From Georhizobium profundi (GTDB taxonomy: Bacteria > Pseudomonadota > Alphaproteobacteria > Rhizobiales > Rhizobiaceae): a stretch of 64,000 nucleotides of DNA. The notes under the pieces were generated by a model. It did not search any database and was not told the origin of the DNA. It worked only from the letters and a program-made list of their open reading frames with translations. This document shows positions 35,907 through 46,582 of this stretch, in pieces. Position 1 is the first letter of the stretch. The number at the start of each line of letters is the position of its first letter. The stretch spans positions 3,868,001 through 3,932,000 of the forward strand of contig NZ_CP032509.1 in NCBI RefSeq assembly GCF_003952725.1, read 5' to 3'. A program made the translations under genes and the position numbers.

Positions 35907-35931
35907 GGTGACAGATATAGAGCTAGTCACC
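35907..35931. promoter_or_regulatory. Operator candidate between hxlR-type gene and FMN reductase
   Basis: Perfect inverted repeat GGTGAC-N13-GTCACC in the 86-bp divergent gap. HxlR dimers bind such spaced palindromes; here it lies 30-54 bp upstream of the regulator start and 33-57 bp upstream of the reductase start. Confidence 0.6.
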
Positions 35932-35963
35932 ATTGGTTACCAGCGCACTTAAGGATACTGGAA

Positions 35964-36554
35964 ATGAGCAAGCTCAAACTCGCCGTCGTCATCGGCAGCA
36001 CACGCGAAGGCCGCTTCGCTGAAAAGCCGGCACACTGGATCGCGGACCTGGCGAAATCGGACGGCGCTTTCGAGGTGGAAGTGATCGACCTGAAGGATTA
36101 TCCGATGGCCTTCTACGGCGATCCGGCAGCGACCACGGAACAGAGCGAAACGGCCGCCAGGTTCAAGGCGAAGGTTCAGGAATTCGACGCCTACATCTTC
36201 ACCGCCGCCGAGTACAACCACGCTCCGACCGCGGTTCTGAAAAACGCGATCGACCACGGCGCGTGGGTCCGCAAGCCCGTCGCATTCGTCGGTTATGGCG
36301 GCGTTGGCGGTGCGCGCGCGGTCGAGCAGCTTCGCCAGATCGCCGTCGAGATGGAAATGGCGTCGGTCAAGACTGGCACGCATATTCTCTTCCCGGAATA
36401 TCTCGCCATCGTCAAAGGCGAGAAGCAGATTTCGGATTTCGCGCACCTCGTCGATGCGGCCAAGACGATGCTCGGTCAACTCGCCTGGTGGGGCAAGGCG
36501 CTGAAATCCGCCCGTGACGAAGAGGCGAACGCCTCGCTCGCAAAGGCCTCCTGA
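35964..36554 (+). CDS. NAD(P)H-dependent FMN reductase
   Basis: 196 residues, flavodoxin-like fold. The FMN phosphate loop is GSTREGRFAEKPAHWI, and the family motif AEYNHAPTAVLKNAIDHG is intact; VGYGGVGGARAVEQLRQ follows. Such enzymes reduce FMN, quinones, azo compounds or chromate. Divergence from an HxlR regulator with N-terminal cysteines suggests induction by electrophilic or quinone stress, which is inference. Confidence 0.9.
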   Translation: MSKLKLAVVIGSTREGRFAEKPAHWIADLAKSDGAFEVEVIDLKDYPMAFYGDPAATTEQSETAARFKAKVQEFDAYIFTAAEYNHAPTAVLKNAIDHGAWVRKPVAFVGYGGVGGARAVEQLRQIAVEMEMASVKTGTHILFPEYLAIVKGEKQISDFAHLVDAAKTMLGQLAWWGKALKSARDEEANASLAKAS

Positions 36555-36716
36555 TCTACCCATAATTTCGTCCATCGCGGCACCGATAACGGTCGCCGCG
36601 ATGGCCCATATCATGGGCGTGCATGCGCTCCCATTTTGCCGCAGGGACCTTCCGGAACCAAAAGCGGCTCGGGCCATTGTGGGCGATACTTCCTCATTCT
36701 CCCGGGCAACCTTTCC

Positions 36717-37946
36717 ATGGCCGACGACACTCTGACGCGCCAACGCGATCTGCGCGAGGCCGAACCTTTGTGGGCGCAGACACCGCGCATCACGCTCATG
36801 TCGCGCAAGGCTGTGCCGGTGCGTCACTTCGATGTCGTCATCGTCGGGGCAGGCATCAGCGGCGCGCTGATGGCCGACGCACTCGCGGATGGAAAACGGT
36901 CGGTCCTGGTCATCGACCGCAGGCGCGCCGTCCACGGCAGCACGATGGCGTCCACCGCGATGATCCAACACGAGATCGACGTGCCGCTGCACAAACTGTC
37001 CGGCATGATCGGAACGGCGAAGGCAAACCGCGTCTGGCGCCGCTCGGCATCATCGGTGGATGCGCTGGCCGAGCGCGTGGAAGAACGCGGCATATCCTGC
37101 AGCATGAAGCGCAAGAAGACGCTTTATCTGTCAGGTGACGAATTCGATGCCGATGCGCTCGCCAAGGAGTACGACGCGCGCAAGAAAGCAGGCCTCGACG
37201 CGGAACTGCTCGACCGCGACGAGGTCGCGGCACAATTCGGTCTGGATCGCGAGGCCGGCATCGTCAGCGATGCATCCGCATCGGGCAATCCCGCACAAAT
37301 GGCTGCGGGCTTTTTGCGTGAATCCTTCAAACGGGGTGCCGAGCTCGTCGAAGGCATCGAGATCACCGACCTGCGCGAAACGAGCGATGGTGTGGTGCTC
37401 GCCACCAGCGACGGTAGTTTGATCGAAGCCGGACACGCCATCTTCTGCACGGGATACGAATTCCTCGAAACGCTCGCCAGCCAGAACCACGACGTCGTGT
37501 CGACCTGGGCGCTCGCTTCCGCTCCCGGGCTGACGCTGCCGGACTGGCTGTCGGACCACCTCGTCTGGGAGGGCTCCGACCCCTACCTCTATTTTCGCTC
37601 CACCCGCGACCAGCGACTGATCGTGGGTGGGGAGGACGAAGACGACGGCGAAGCCTTCGCCGATCCCAAGAAACTCAAGACCAAGACCACCACAATCACC
37701 AAGAAGATCGAAGCCTTGCTCGGCATGAAGATCGGCGCACATGATGCCGCCTGGGCGGCGGCATTCGGCACGACGAAGGACGGCTTGCCACTCATCGGGC
37801 GCGTGCCGGAGATGAAGCACACCTTCGCGGTCATGGGGTTCGGCGGCAACGGGATCACATTTTCCAAGATCGCCGCCGAAATCGTTTCCGCCGAGATCGC
37901 CGGTCAACCGGATCCTGACGCCAAGCTCTTCGCATTCAGCCGTTGA
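36717..37946 (+). CDS. FAD-dependent oxidoreductase (DadA/DAO family)
   Basis: 410 residues. An N-terminal Rossmann motif (FDVVIVGAGISGALMADAL, then VLVIDRR) is followed by substrate-domain segments GSTMASTAMIQHEID and AIFCTGYEFLE, and a C-terminal FAD contact PLIGRVPEM ... GFGGNGITFSKIAAE. The family contains D-amino-acid, glycine and related amine oxidases; the substrate is not evident. The ATG at 36717 is chosen because the Rossmann fold begins 37 residues later; the frame to 36636 has no family-like sequence. Monocistronic. Confidence 0.88.
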   Translation: MADDTLTRQRDLREAEPLWAQTPRITLMSRKAVPVRHFDVVIVGAGISGALMADALADGKRSVLVIDRRRAVHGSTMASTAMIQHEIDVPLHKLSGMIGTAKANRVWRRSASSVDALAERVEERGISCSMKRKKTLYLSGDEFDADALAKEYDARKKAGLDAELLDRDEVAAQFGLDREAGIVSDASASGNPAQMAAGFLRESFKRGAELVEGIEITDLRETSDGVVLATSDGSLIEAGHAIFCTGYEFLETLASQNHDVVSTWALASAPGLTLPDWLSDHLVWEGSDPYLYFRSTRDQRLIVGGEDEDDGEAFADPKKLKTKTTTITKKIEALLGMKIGAHDAAWAAAFGTTKDGLPLIGRVPEMKHTFAVMGFGGNGITFSKIAAEIVSAEIAGQPDPDAKLFAFSR

Positions 37947-37953
37947 TCGGGCG

Positions 37954-39099
37954 TCAGGCGGCGAGCGTCTCGGCCCGATTGCGACCGTTGCTCTTGGCCT
38001 TGTAAAGCAGTCGGTCCGCTTGAGCGACGACCGTGTCGAAGTCGGCGGCACCGTCGCAATGGAGCATGCCGGCCGAGACGGTGACCCGGATCGCGCGTCC
38101 GCCGTAGCCCATCGTGCATTGGGCGATCGCTTCGATCAGGCGTGAGAGGCGCCGCTCGGCGTCACTTGTGTTCGCCCCCTCGAAGAAAAGCGCGAACTCC
38201 TCGCCCCCGACACGGGCAACGAGATCGCCTTCGCGCGCGTGGTCCCGGAAGATACGAGCGCAGGTGCGCAGTACCGCATCACCGGCCGCATGTCCGTGCT
38301 GGTCGTTGATCGCCTTGAAGTGATCGATATCCAGAAGCGCAAGCGCAAAGGGCTTCGCGACCCCGGCAGCGCAACGGGCACGCAACTTCTGCTCGAAAGC
38401 GCCGCGGTTGAGAAGCCCGGTCAGGAAATCGTGGGAAGCCGCCTTCTTCAGTTCGGCGGCATTGCGCTCATAGGCCAACGACAGAGCAAAGGTGCCGGAT
38501 GCGGTGATGTAAACCGTGGAGACGATGAGGTGGGCGAGAAGAGCCAGATCCCGCGGCACGGTGTTGAGCATCGAACTGCCCTCGACGAGGCCTTGCACAA
38601 CGCGCAAGCCGAAGGACAGGCTGATCAGGCAATAGGCGAATGCGAGACCATATCGAGACCACAGTCGGTCCTGATGATCGCGAAAGAATTCCCAGGCGGT
38701 GAGAACGGCAAGCGTCGTCAGCGCGATGTTCACCAGCGTGTAGACGATGCCGTAAGCATTGACGAAGGGCGGGAGAAGGCAAAGCAGGAGGAAACCTGCA
38801 GCCGGCCCGATCACGACGAGATTGGAAACGGCGCGGCCGGAGAATTCCCGCGCCGCCCGCCAGCGCAGACCAAACCCGAGAATGAGCATGAGGTTGGGAA
38901 GCAGAACCCCGATGCTTCGCGGCAGCAGATCCTGAACGATGAACGACGCAAGACCGACGCCGAGAATAAGGCTCGACAGCCACCAGGACGTCCAATAACG
39001 CTCCTGTTGCCTGAAGCCCGCTACGAAATAGACGGCGGCGAGCACCAACAGCATCGTCGCGTTGACACCGAAGATGACCTTGGCGATCAACTCAATCAT
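37954..39099 (-). CDS. Membrane-bound diguanylate cyclase (GGDEF)
   Basis: 381 residues. About seven hydrophobic segments in residues 1-205 form a membrane sensor of unknown ligand. A GGDEF domain follows (about 215-378) with HDFLTGLLNRGAFEQKL, the Mg/GTP segment ALALLDIDHFKAINDQHGH and an intact active site VARVGGEEF. It should make c-di-GMP. No EAL domain. RxxD inhibitory site: not obvious ahead of the active site. It is convergent with the FAD oxidoreductase (7 bp between stops). Confidence 0.9.
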   Translation of the reverse strand: MIELIAKVIFGVNATMLLVLAAVYFVAGFRQQERYWTSWWLSSLILGVGLASFIVQDLLPRSIGVLLPNLMLILGFGLRWRAAREFSGRAVSNLVVIGPAAGFLLLCLLPPFVNAYGIVYTLVNIALTTLAVLTAWEFFRDHQDRLWSRYGLAFAYCLISLSFGLRVVQGLVEGSSMLNTVPRDLALLAHLIVSTVYITASGTFALSLAYERNAAELKKAASHDFLTGLLNRGAFEQKLRARCAAGVAKPFALALLDIDHFKAINDQHGHAAGDAVLRTCARIFRDHAREGDLVARVGGEEFALFFEGANTSDAERRLSRLIEAIAQCTMGYGGRAIRVTVSAGMLHCDGAADFDTVVAQADRLLYKAKSNGRNRAETLAA

Positions 39100-39228
39100 A
39101 GGCTTTCGGCCCCCCAGAAGCCATGGGAGGGCAGCCCCACCTGCCCTCTCTCAGCTATCTGGCCTGCGCTTACCTACGATTGTGTTACCATGATTGTGTA
39201 AACCGGGCCGCAGACGCAAAACTCGGCG

Positions 39229-39933
39229 TCAGTCGGCAGCAGGGATCTTGAAGCCCGTTTGGCTGGCGGGGCGACTCATGCAGCGATCGAGCCACGCCAT
39301 AACGGCCGGAAATTCCGCGAGTTTCAGATGATCCTTTGCCTCGTAGAAGAGGTCGAGGGTGCGGACCCAGGGAAAGAGTGCGATGTCGGCGATGGTGTAA
39401 TCGTCGTCCATCATGAAGGTGCGGGACTGGAGCCGGGTTTCGAGCACCGACAACAGACGTCGCGCTTCGTTGCCGTAGCGCTCGACCGGATAAGGATCCT
39501 TCACCTTGTCGGCGGCGAATTTGTAGAAATGCCCGAACTGGCCGAACATCGGCCCAACGCCGCCCATCTGGAAGTAAACCCATTGCAGCGTCTCGATGCG
39601 CCTCGCGGGATCCTGCGGCAGGAGCTTCCCGGTCTTTTCGGCGAGATACTGAAGGATTGCGCCCGATTCAAAAAGCCCGATCGGCTCGCCGCCAGGGCCG
39701 TTCGGATCGATGATCGCGGGGATCTTGCCGTTGGGGTTGAGCGACAGGAATGCGTCCGTCTTCTGATCATCCTTTCCGATGCGAACCAGATGTGCCTCGT
39801 AAGGAAGCCCCAGTTCCTCCAATGCGATCGATACTTTGACGCCGTTGGGCGTGGCGAAGGAATAGAGTTGGATCGCATCGGGTTGCGTGGCCGGCCACCG
39901 CTCGGTGATCGGAAAATCTGAAAGCTGCCGCAT
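39229..39933 (-). CDS. Glutathione S-transferase, YghU/Ure2p-like (Nu class)
   Basis: 234 residues. The N-terminal thioredoxin-like domain has FATPNGVKVSIALEELGLPYEAHLV, LNPNGKIPAIIDP and FESGAILQYLAEK; the C-terminal helical domain has YTIADIALFPWVR. The TPNG-x-KVSIALEE start is typical of the YghU/YfcG group, which have disulfide-bond reductase activity on organic hydroperoxides. Single gene with its own upstream region. Confidence 0.9.
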   Translation of the reverse strand: MRQLSDFPITERWPATQPDAIQLYSFATPNGVKVSIALEELGLPYEAHLVRIGKDDQKTDAFLSLNPNGKIPAIIDPNGPGGEPIGLFESGAILQYLAEKTGKLLPQDPARRIETLQWVYFQMGGVGPMFGQFGHFYKFAADKVKDPYPVERYGNEARRLLSVLETRLQSRTFMMDDDYTIADIALFPWVRTLDLFYEAKDHLKLAEFPAVMAWLDRCMSRPASQTGFKIPAAD

Positions 39934-40174
39934 CAGGTGAAGCTCCTTGCTTTTTTCATGGACGATCTGTCAGGCCATAGGTGGTCTCTCCTTGAGCCAT
40001 TGCCAGACCCGGCAACGACAACGCGCCGTCCACGGCAAAGCGCCAGCCGCGATTGCGCAGGGAACGTCCATGGCGCAAAGCTGTTCGCCGCGATGCCGCG
40101 ATGACGCAATTGTGGTGCTTTCGGGAAGCGGTCGGCAGCCCTAATGTCCGGCGACCTCAGGCTGGAGATACCAG

Positions 40175-40951
40175 GTGCTCGACTTTTTCACTTTCGCTCT
40201 CGTCGGCTTCCTCGCCCAGGCAGTCGATGGCGCGCTTGGTATGGCTTATGGTGTCATCTCCTCCACCGTGCTGCTCGGCGTTGGTCTGCCGCCTGCCCAG
40301 GTGTCCGCATCGGTCCACGCTGCAGAACTCTTCACCACCGCTGCGTCTGGCAGCGCACACCTCTATCACCGCAACATCGACTGGAAACTTTTTGCCCGGC
40401 TCGCTCCGTTCGGCATCATCGGCGGCGTGACCGGCGCCTATGTGCTGACCTCGATCGACGGATCGGCGATCAAGCCCTTCATCACCACCTATCTGGCCGC
40501 GCTGGGCGTCTGGATCTTCGTTCGCTCCTTCCGCAAGCTTCCGAGCAAGCCGGTCAGCGGCAAGCTGGTGGCGCCGCTTGGCCTCACGGGTGGCTTTCTC
40601 GATGCCTCGGGCGGTGGCGGCTGGGGGCCCATCGTGACGACCGGCCTTCTGGGAGCCGGCGGCGCGCCGCGCTATGTGATCGGCACCGTGAATGCGAGCG
40701 AGTTCCTGATCACCCTTTCGGTGTCGCTGGCCTTCCTCATCGCGCTCATCACCGGCCATTGGGAGGATGCTGGCGACCTTTCCAACCATCTTGCCTCCAT
40801 CGCCGGGCTGATCGTCGGTGGCCTGATGGCAGCGCCGCTCGCCGGCTGGATGGTCCGCCACATTCCGGAGAAAGTCCTTCTGCGCGCCGTCGGCGTCGTC
40901 ATCTGCACACTCGCCATCACGCAGACGATCCAGCAGCTTTTCGGCAGTTGA
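40175..40951 (+). CDS. TauE/SafE-family membrane permease
   Basis: 258 residues, about eight hydrophobic segments, TSUP family. The duplicated motif is visible: [16 protein letters not shown] in the first half and [18 protein letters not shown] in the second. Relatives export sulfite, sulfoacetate or other organosulfonates, or take up sulfite; the substrate here is unknown. Starts with GTG at 40175, preceded by GGAGA at a good distance. The gene ends 89 bp before fumC. Confidence 0.87.
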   Translation: MLDFFTFALVGFLAQAVDGALGMAYGVISSTVLLGVGLPPAQVSASVHAAELFTTAASGSAHLYHRNIDWKLFARLAPFGIIGGVTGAYVLTSIDGSAIKPFITTYLAALGVWIFVRSFRKLPSKPVSGKLVAPLGLTGGFLDASGGGGWGPIVTTGLLGAGGAPRYVIGTVNASEFLITLSVSLAFLIALITGHWEDAGDLSNHLASIAGLIVGGLMAAPLAGWMVRHIPEKVLLRAVGVVICTLAITQTIQQLFGS

Positions 40952-41040
40952 GCCGGCGTTCAGTAGCCTCTCCGGTTGTCATGCCTGTCGCCTGCCCCCA
41001 TCTCCAGACAAGCCCACGTCATGAGCAACAAGGAGACGGC

Positions 41041-42432
41041 ATGACCGCCACCCGCACGGAAACCGACACGTTTGGCGCCATCGACGTTGCCAATGACCGT
41101 TACTGGGGCGCGCAGACCGAACGCTCGCTCATGAACTTCAAGATCGGCGGGGAGCGGATGCCTGCGCCTCTCGTACACGCGCTCGGCACCGTCAAGCAGG
41201 CCGCGGCGGAGACGAACATGGCGCTTGGCCGGCTGGATCCGGCGATCGGCAAGACAATAGTGCGCGCCGCCGCCGAAGTCGCCGCCGGCAAGCTCGACGA
41301 CGAATTTCCCCTGGTGGTCTGGCAGACCGGTTCCGGCACGCAGTCCAACATGAACGCCAATGAGGTGATCTCGAACCGGGCGATCGAACTGCTTGGCGGG
41401 ACGCTTGGCTCGAAGACGCCGGTTCACCCGAACGACCACGTCAATATGAGCCAGTCGTCGAACGATACGTTTCCGACAGCCATGCACATCGCCGCCGCTG
41501 TGGAAACGCGCAAGGCGCTCATTCCCGCACTCGACCATCTCGCCGGAGCGATCGGTGCGAAGGCCGCCGAGTTCGACGATATCGTGAAGATCGGCCGCAC
41601 CCATACGCAGGATGCGACGCCTCTGACGCTGGGCCAGGAATTCTCCGGCTACCATGCGGCACTCGTGCGTGCCCGCCACCAGATCGAGACATCGCTCAAT
41701 GACGTGATGCTTCTGGCGCAAGGCGGCACCGCCGTCGGCACCGGTCTCAACGCACCGGAAGGGTTCGACACCCGTTTTGCCGCCGAGGTCGAAAAACTGA
41801 CCGGCCTTCCGTTCCGGACCGCGCCGAACAAGTTCGAGGCGCTCGCATCCCACGGCGCGCTCGCCCATTTCCACGGCGCTCTGGCCGCGCTTGCCGGCGA
41901 TCTCTTCAAGATCGCGAACGATATCCGTTTTTTGGGATCCGGCCCTCGGTCCGGTCTTGGCGAGCTCTCTCTGCCGGAGAACGAGCCGGGCTCGTCGATC
42001 ATGCCGGGGAAGGTCAACCCAACCCAGGCCGAAGCGCTGACCATGGTGGCGGTGGAGATCCACGGCAACAATGCGGCTGTTGGTTTTGCCGCGAGCCAGG
42101 GCCATTTCGAACTCAACGTGTTCAAGCCCGTCATCGCCTTCAACGTTCTGCGCTCGATCCGGCTTTTGACGGATGCGATGCGTTCCTTCGCCGACAATTG
42201 CGTTGCCGGCATCACCGCCAACCGCGATCATATCGCCGATCTCGTCGGGCGTTCGCTCATGCTGGTCACGGCGCTTGCTCCAACCGTTGGGTATGACGCT
42301 GCTGCCGCGATCGCCAAAGCTGCGCACAAGAACGGAACGACGCTGAAAGAAGAAGCCATCAAGAGCGGCAAGGTCACGGCGGAAGATTATGACCGCCTGG
42401 TTCAGCCCGCCGACATGGTGCGCCCCGGCTAG
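41041..42432 (+). CDS. fumC: Fumarate hydratase class II
   Basis: 463 residues. The class II fumarase signature [13 protein letters not shown] is intact, with [36 protein letters not shown] and [18 protein letters not shown] supplying active-site residues. It interconverts fumarate and malate in the TCA cycle and is iron-independent. The ATG at 41041 has AAGGAGA just before it. The frame also runs upstream to 40144 through the permease gene, but that part is out of frame with any real protein. Confidence 0.97.
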   Translation: MTATRTETDTFGAIDVANDRYWGAQTERSLMNFKIGGERMPAPLVHALGTVKQAAAETNMALGRLDPAIGKTIVRAAAEVAAGKLDDEFPLVVWQTGSGTQSNMNANEVISNRAIELLGGTLGSKTPVHPNDHVNMSQSSNDTFPTAMHIAAAVETRKALIPALDHLAGAIGAKAAEFDDIVKIGRTHTQDATPLTLGQEFSGYHAALVRARHQIETSLNDVMLLAQGGTAVGTGLNAPEGFDTRFAAEVEKLTGLPFRTAPNKFEALASHGALAHFHGALAALAGDLFKIANDIRFLGSGPRSGLGELSLPENEPGSSIMPGKVNPTQAEALTMVAVEIHGNNAAVGFAASQGHFELNVFKPVIAFNVLRSIRLLTDAMRSFADNCVAGITANRDHIADLVGRSLMLVTALAPTVGYDAAAAIAKAAHKNGTTLKEEAIKSGKVTAEDYDRLVQPADMVRPG

Positions 42433-42539
42433 TCCGGCCCATTGTTCACTTCAGGAATACGATCTGTCGTTGTTCGTTCATCTATGTTAGGATCTGAACT
42501 TCTGTCATTGGAGGCTGAACCGCATCTCAAGGACCTCCC

Positions 42540-42926
42540 ATGCCCAACAGCACTCTCGTACTCGTCGCGCGCGTTTTCCTCGCGCTTCTTTTCATCGCCG
42601 GCGGCTATGGCAAGCTTGCTGGTGGCCCGGCCGGATTTGCCGGATATCTTGGTTCGCTCGGTTTCCCGGCACCGCTCTTGTTCGCCTGGGCAACGATCGC
42701 CGTTGAACTGATCGGCGGCATCTTCGTTCTCGTCGGTTTTCAGACACGCCTTGCTGCCTACGCCTTGGCTGCATTCTGCGTCGCCTCGGCCGTCGTCGCG
42801 CATTTCGACTTCGCCGATCAGAACCAGATGACGCAGTTCCTCAAGAATCTCGGTCTTGCTGGCGGCTTCCTGCTGCTCGCTGCAACCGGCCCCGGCACCC
42901 TTTCGGTCGACGGCCGTCGCCGATGA
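42540..42926 (+). CDS. DoxX-family membrane protein
   Basis: 128 residues, four hydrophobic segments. The DoxX pattern is seen: VARVFLALLFIAGGYGKLAG, then ATIAVELIGGIFVLVGFQTRLAAYALA and the conserved AHFDFADQNQMTQFLKNLGLAGGFLLL. Members are often linked to thiol redox balance or membrane stress, though many remain uncharacterised. ATG after AAGGACCTCCC. Followed by a bidirectional terminator. Confidence 0.88.
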   Translation: MPNSTLVLVARVFLALLFIAGGYGKLAGGPAGFAGYLGSLGFPAPLLFAWATIAVELIGGIFVLVGFQTRLAAYALAAFCVASAVVAHFDFADQNQMTQFLKNLGLAGGFLLLAATGPGTLSVDGRRR

Positions 42927-43051
42927 TTTTTTCGGGGCGGGTCAGTGATCCGCTCCGATCAGGCCGCGTATTGATCATCAGAACGGCAGCCATCCTCCCC
43001 CGATCTCCAGCCGTTCCCTCCTGCCGGGCGTTCCCCGACAACCCGGCACCC

Positions 43052-43088
43052 AAAAGGCCGCCTCCCCCTCCCGGGAGTGCGGCCTTTT
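43052..43088. terminator. Bidirectional terminator between doxX-type gene and hisG
   Basis: AAAAGGCCGC / GCGGCCTTTT, perfect 10-bp arms around a 17-base loop that itself has a CCCGGG core. T-runs occur on both strands, so it can serve both convergent genes. Confidence 0.85.
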
Positions 43089-43109
43089 CTATTTCCGACA
43101 AGATTGATG

Positions 43110-43799
43110 TCAGGCGCCGAACCGCGCGGCGAGCGCCTCGGCGGCTTCTCTGCGGGTTGGGTCGGTGGTCAGGGCGCGCACGAGGCAGGCTTCTGAACGC
43201 AGGATGACGCCGTCTTCCAGTACCTTCAGATGGTTGGCCTTCAGCGTCGAGCCGGTCGAGGTGATGTCGACGATGATGTCGGCAGATCCCGCAGCCGGTG
43301 CCCCTTCCGTTGCGCCCAGGCTTTCGACGATCCGATAGAGCTGGATGCCGTGCTTGGCGGAGAAGAAATCGCGCGTGAGGCGCCAGTATTTCGTGGCGAT
43401 CGCCAGCCTTCGGTTGTGGCGCTGGCGGAAATCGGCAGCGACGTCGCCGAGATCGGCCATGGTCTCCACATCGAGCCAGATCTCGGGCACGGCGACGATG
43501 ACATCCGCATGGCCGAAGCCGAGACGTGGCCCGATCGCGACGCGCCGCGCGACGTCGGGGATCGTTTCGCGGACGAGATCTTCGCCCGTGATGCCGAGAT
43601 CGACACCGCCATTGCCCAGCTCGCGAGCGATCTCAGATGCGGAAAGAAAGGCGACGTCGATGCCGTCATCGCCGACGACCCGGCCGCGATAGGAGCGCTC
43701 ATTGCCCACCATCTCGATCGCAAGCCCGGCCTTGGCGCAGGCCGCCAGCGCATCGTCCTTCATCCGGCCCTTGGAGGGCAACGCAAGCGTGATCGTCAT
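43110..43799 (-). CDS. hisG: ATP phosphoribosyltransferase, short form
   Basis: 229 residues, the HisG_S type lacking the C-terminal regulatory domain. It catalyses the first step of histidine synthesis (ATP + PRPP). Conserved features are [27 protein letters not shown] and the PRPP-binding [18 protein letters not shown]. Short HisG needs HisZ for activity and feedback control, and hisZ lies directly upstream with an ATGA overlap. The frame extended to 43856 lies inside hisZ and is rejected. Confidence 0.95.
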   Translation of the reverse strand: MTITLALPSKGRMKDDALAACAKAGLAIEMVGNERSYRGRVVGDDGIDVAFLSASEIARELGNGGVDLGITGEDLVRETIPDVARRVAIGPRLGFGHADVIVAVPEIWLDVETMADLGDVAADFRQRHNRRLAIATKYWRLTRDFFSAKHGIQLYRIVESLGATEGAPAAGSADIIVDITSTGSTLKANHLKVLEDGVILRSEACLVRALTTDPTRREAAEALAARFGA

Positions 43800-44932
43800 G
43801 CCGCACCCCCGGCTTTGCCATCGGCCTGGCGCACCGCGGTGATCCGATCGAGCCAAAGCGAGAAGCCGACGGCCGGAATGGGCTTCGCCGCGCCAAGAAG
43901 CGTCAGCATGCGGTCATAGCGCCCGCCGCCGGCAAGCACCTGGCCCGCAGCGCCGATTTCGAAGACGAGGCCCGTATAGTAATCGAGCGGCCGGCCAAAG
44001 GCGGCGCGATAGCGCATGGCCGAAACGTCGCCACTTCGGTTGCGGATCGCCGCCACGCGGTGGTCGAAGCGCGAGAGTGCGGCGCGCAGATCCAGCCCCG
44101 CGGCATCGGCGAAGCTGGCAAGGGCTGCAGGCGCTTGCGCCAGTTCAACGTCGAGCGCCAAGAATTCCGTTAGAACGGAGAAGGCATGAGCTTCGAGCCG
44201 CGCTTCCGACAGCTCATGCTTTTCCAGAAGCCGGTCGGCGATTTCTTCCGGCGTGCGGCTTGCATTGGAGGAATAGCCGGTCGCGTCCATGAGGTCGGCG
44301 ATATGGGCGACGAGCCCTGCCCGGTCGTTGGCTTCCACGAGACGGCTTGCCTCGCTCGATCCATTGCCCGCCTCTCCGCGCGACAGGGACGACAGCATCG
44401 CGTCGAGAGCGGCACGATCGCCGAATGCGCGGACGAGACGCCGCTTCCAGCCCTCAGGCAGACCGAGCGCGGCGAGCACGGCCTCGAACACCGTCTGATC
44501 ACCGATCGTCACCGCAAGGCCGGAATCTTTGGCGAGAAGTGCCCGCAGCACCTCCAGCGCATCCGACACGGCGCGCGCATCGGCTGCGGCCACGTCGTGA
44601 TCGCCGAGATCCTCGATGCCCGCCTGATAGAATTCGTTCGGACCTTCGCGGCGTTGCCGGAAGACCTCGCCGAGATAGGCATAGCGCTTCGGCGTGCCGG
44701 CATTGCCCTCAATGTGGCCCATGCAGACGGGGATCGTGAATTCAGGCCGCAGGCACAGCGCTTCGCCCGTCTCGCTTTCCGTCGTGAAGATGCGCCGCCG
44801 CAGATCCTCCCCCGCCATATCGAGAAAGGGCGCAGCCGGCTGGATCACCGGGATCGTCACCAGTTCGGTGCGACGCCCGGCCAGATCCTTGAGCAGCGCA
44901 TCGGTAAAATCCGGAAGGTTCAGAAGCGGCAT
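43796..44932 (-). CDS. hisZ: ATP phosphoribosyltransferase regulatory subunit
   Basis: 378 residues, a catalytically inactive HisRS paralogue forming the HisZG complex. Class II synthetase-like motifs are present but modified: [15 protein letters not shown] (motif 2 region), [16 protein letters not shown] and [13 protein letters not shown]. The ATG at 44930-44932 is 7 bp after the hisS stop. It couples histidine sensing to HisG; together hisS, hisZ and hisG form one operon. Confidence 0.93.
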   Translation of the reverse strand: MPLLNLPDFTDALLKDLAGRRTELVTIPVIQPAAPFLDMAGEDLRRRIFTTESETGEALCLRPEFTIPVCMGHIEGNAGTPKRYAYLGEVFRQRREGPNEFYQAGIEDLGDHDVAAADARAVSDALEVLRALLAKDSGLAVTIGDQTVFEAVLAALGLPEGWKRRLVRAFGDRAALDAMLSSLSRGEAGNGSSEASRLVEANDRAGLVAHIADLMDATGYSSNASRTPEEIADRLLEKHELSEARLEAHAFSVLTEFLALDVELAQAPAALASFADAAGLDLRAALSRFDHRVAAIRNRSGDVSAMRYRAAFGRPLDYYTGLVFEIGAAGQVLAGGGRYDRMLTLLGAAKPIPAVGFSLWLDRITAVRQADGKAGGAA

Positions 44933-44939
44933 GAAACCC

Positions 44940-46478
44940 TCATGCGCCGCCCATCCGGTCTTTGGCCCGGTCCTCATCCTGCGCGGCGAGCATTTCGCGC
45001 ACTTTGGCGACAAGTTCGCTTTCGGGCACGGTCACCTGCGCGACGCGGGCTTCGCGCCACGCGGCATTGTCCTCGATGCCTTCCGAGGCACGCTTGCCCT
45101 CGATCAGGTCCTTGATCTGGATAACGCCCTGTTCCCGCTCGTCGCCGCCTTGAATGATCGCGATCGGACAATCGCGGCGGTCGGCGTATTTCAGCTGGTT
45201 GCCGAAATTCTTCGGGTTGCCCTGAAACATCTCGGCCCGGATGCCGGCATTGCGCAATTCCTGGGTGAAACGCTGATAACGGCCGAGCGCCTCGATGTCG
45301 CGGTCCATGACGGTGACCAGCACGGGCGCGGCGACTTGGTCCTGGCCGAGCTTGCCGAGGTTTTTCAGCGCCGTCATCAGGCGCGAAACGCCGATGGAGA
45401 AGCCTGTCGCCGGAACTGGCTGGCCCATGAAGCGCGAAACGAGCCCGTCATATCGCCCGCCGCCGCCGACCGAGCCGAAGCGCACAATCTCACCCTTCTC
45501 GTTGGGAATTTCGGCCAGCAGTTCCGCCTCGAAGACGGGGCCGGTGTAATATTCGAGGCCGCGGACGCAGGAGGGATCTATGCGGATGCGGTCCCCGCCG
45601 TACTGAGCACTGTAAAACAGAGTGCTCATATCCTTAAGTTCCTCCAGGCCTTCGAGGCCACGAGAACTTGAAGCAATCGTGGTCGCCTCAAGGTTTGCGA
45701 AAAATGTTTCGGTTCCGCCGTGCTGAGCCGCAACTATGAAGTCGACCAAACGCTGCTGCTGCTCCTCATCCAGCCCCGCACCTTTGGTGAAATCGCCGCT
45801 CTCGTCCTTGCGGCCTGCGCCCAGCAATTGCCGCACGCCTTCAACGCCGAACTTGTCCAGCTTGTCGATCGCACGCAGCACCGTCAGCCGGCGTTCGGCA
45901 TTCTCGTCGCCGCCGAGACCGATGGCCTCCAGAACGCCATCCAGCACCTTGCGGTTGTTCACGCGGATCACGTAGTCGCCGCGCTTGATCCCCAGCGCTT
46001 CCATCACGTCGGCCATCATCATGCACATTTCGGCGTCGGCCTGAACGCCCGGAGCGCCCACCGTGTCGGCGTCGAACTGCATGAACTGGCGGAAACGGCC
46101 GGGGCCGGGCTTTTCGTTGCGGAACACCCAGCCGGCGCGGTAGGTGCGGTAGGGCAACTGGATGTCGTTGAAGTTCTCGGCCACGTGGCGGGCGAGCGGC
46201 GCGGTCAGGTCGTAGCGCAGGCTCATCCACTGCTCGTCGTCGTCCTGGAGCGAGAACACGCCCTCGTTCGGCCGGTCGCTGTCGGGCAGGAACTTGCCGA
46301 GTGCGTCGGTGTATTCGAACATCGGCGTTTCGACCGGATCGAAGCCGTAGCGCTCGTAGACGGCCTTGATCTTCGCCACCATCTCGTCGGTCGCGCGGAT
46401 GTCGGCGGGAGAACGGTCGCCGAACCCGCGCGGCAGGCGGGCCTTCAGCTTCTGCGGCTTTTTCTTCTTATCGGACAT
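44940..46478 (-). CDS. hisS: Histidyl-tRNA synthetase
   Basis: 512 residues, longer than the ~425-residue E. coli enzyme and typical of the alphaproteobacterial type. Motif 1 region [19 protein letters not shown], motif 2 [14 protein letters not shown], histidine motifs [15 protein letters not shown] and [11 protein letters not shown], and the C-terminal anticodon domain ([12 protein letters not shown] onward) are all visible. In many alphaproteobacteria tRNA-His lacks the universal G-1 and HisRS has co-evolved; this protein's divergence fits, but no tRNA is in the window to test it. First gene of hisS-hisZ-hisG. Confidence 0.96.
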   Translation of the reverse strand: MSDKKKKPQKLKARLPRGFGDRSPADIRATDEMVAKIKAVYERYGFDPVETPMFEYTDALGKFLPDSDRPNEGVFSLQDDDEQWMSLRYDLTAPLARHVAENFNDIQLPYRTYRAGWVFRNEKPGPGRFRQFMQFDADTVGAPGVQADAEMCMMMADVMEALGIKRGDYVIRVNNRKVLDGVLEAIGLGGDENAERRLTVLRAIDKLDKFGVEGVRQLLGAGRKDESGDFTKGAGLDEEQQQRLVDFIVAAQHGGTETFFANLEATTIASSSRGLEGLEELKDMSTLFYSAQYGGDRIRIDPSCVRGLEYYTGPVFEAELLAEIPNEKGEIVRFGSVGGGGRYDGLVSRFMGQPVPATGFSIGVSRLMTALKNLGKLGQDQVAAPVLVTVMDRDIEALGRYQRFTQELRNAGIRAEMFQGNPKNFGNQLKYADRRDCPIAIIQGGDEREQGVIQIKDLIEGKRASEGIEDNAAWREARVAQVTVPESELVAKVREMLAAQDEDRAKDRMGGA

Positions 46479-46582
46479 GGGGAACCTGGCGACGAATGCG
46501 TCACGTTTGACTTCAGCTTTTCAGTCGCGGTTCCTAAAGGATCGGAATGGTTGCCGCAAGTTCGGCCGCCCGCATGGCAGCG

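Noticed and set aside
40144..41040. N-terminal extension of fumC to 762 residues
   Set aside because: The first 299 codons run out of frame through the TauE/SafE gene and bear no similarity to fumarase; the ATG at 41041 has a good ribosome-binding sequence.
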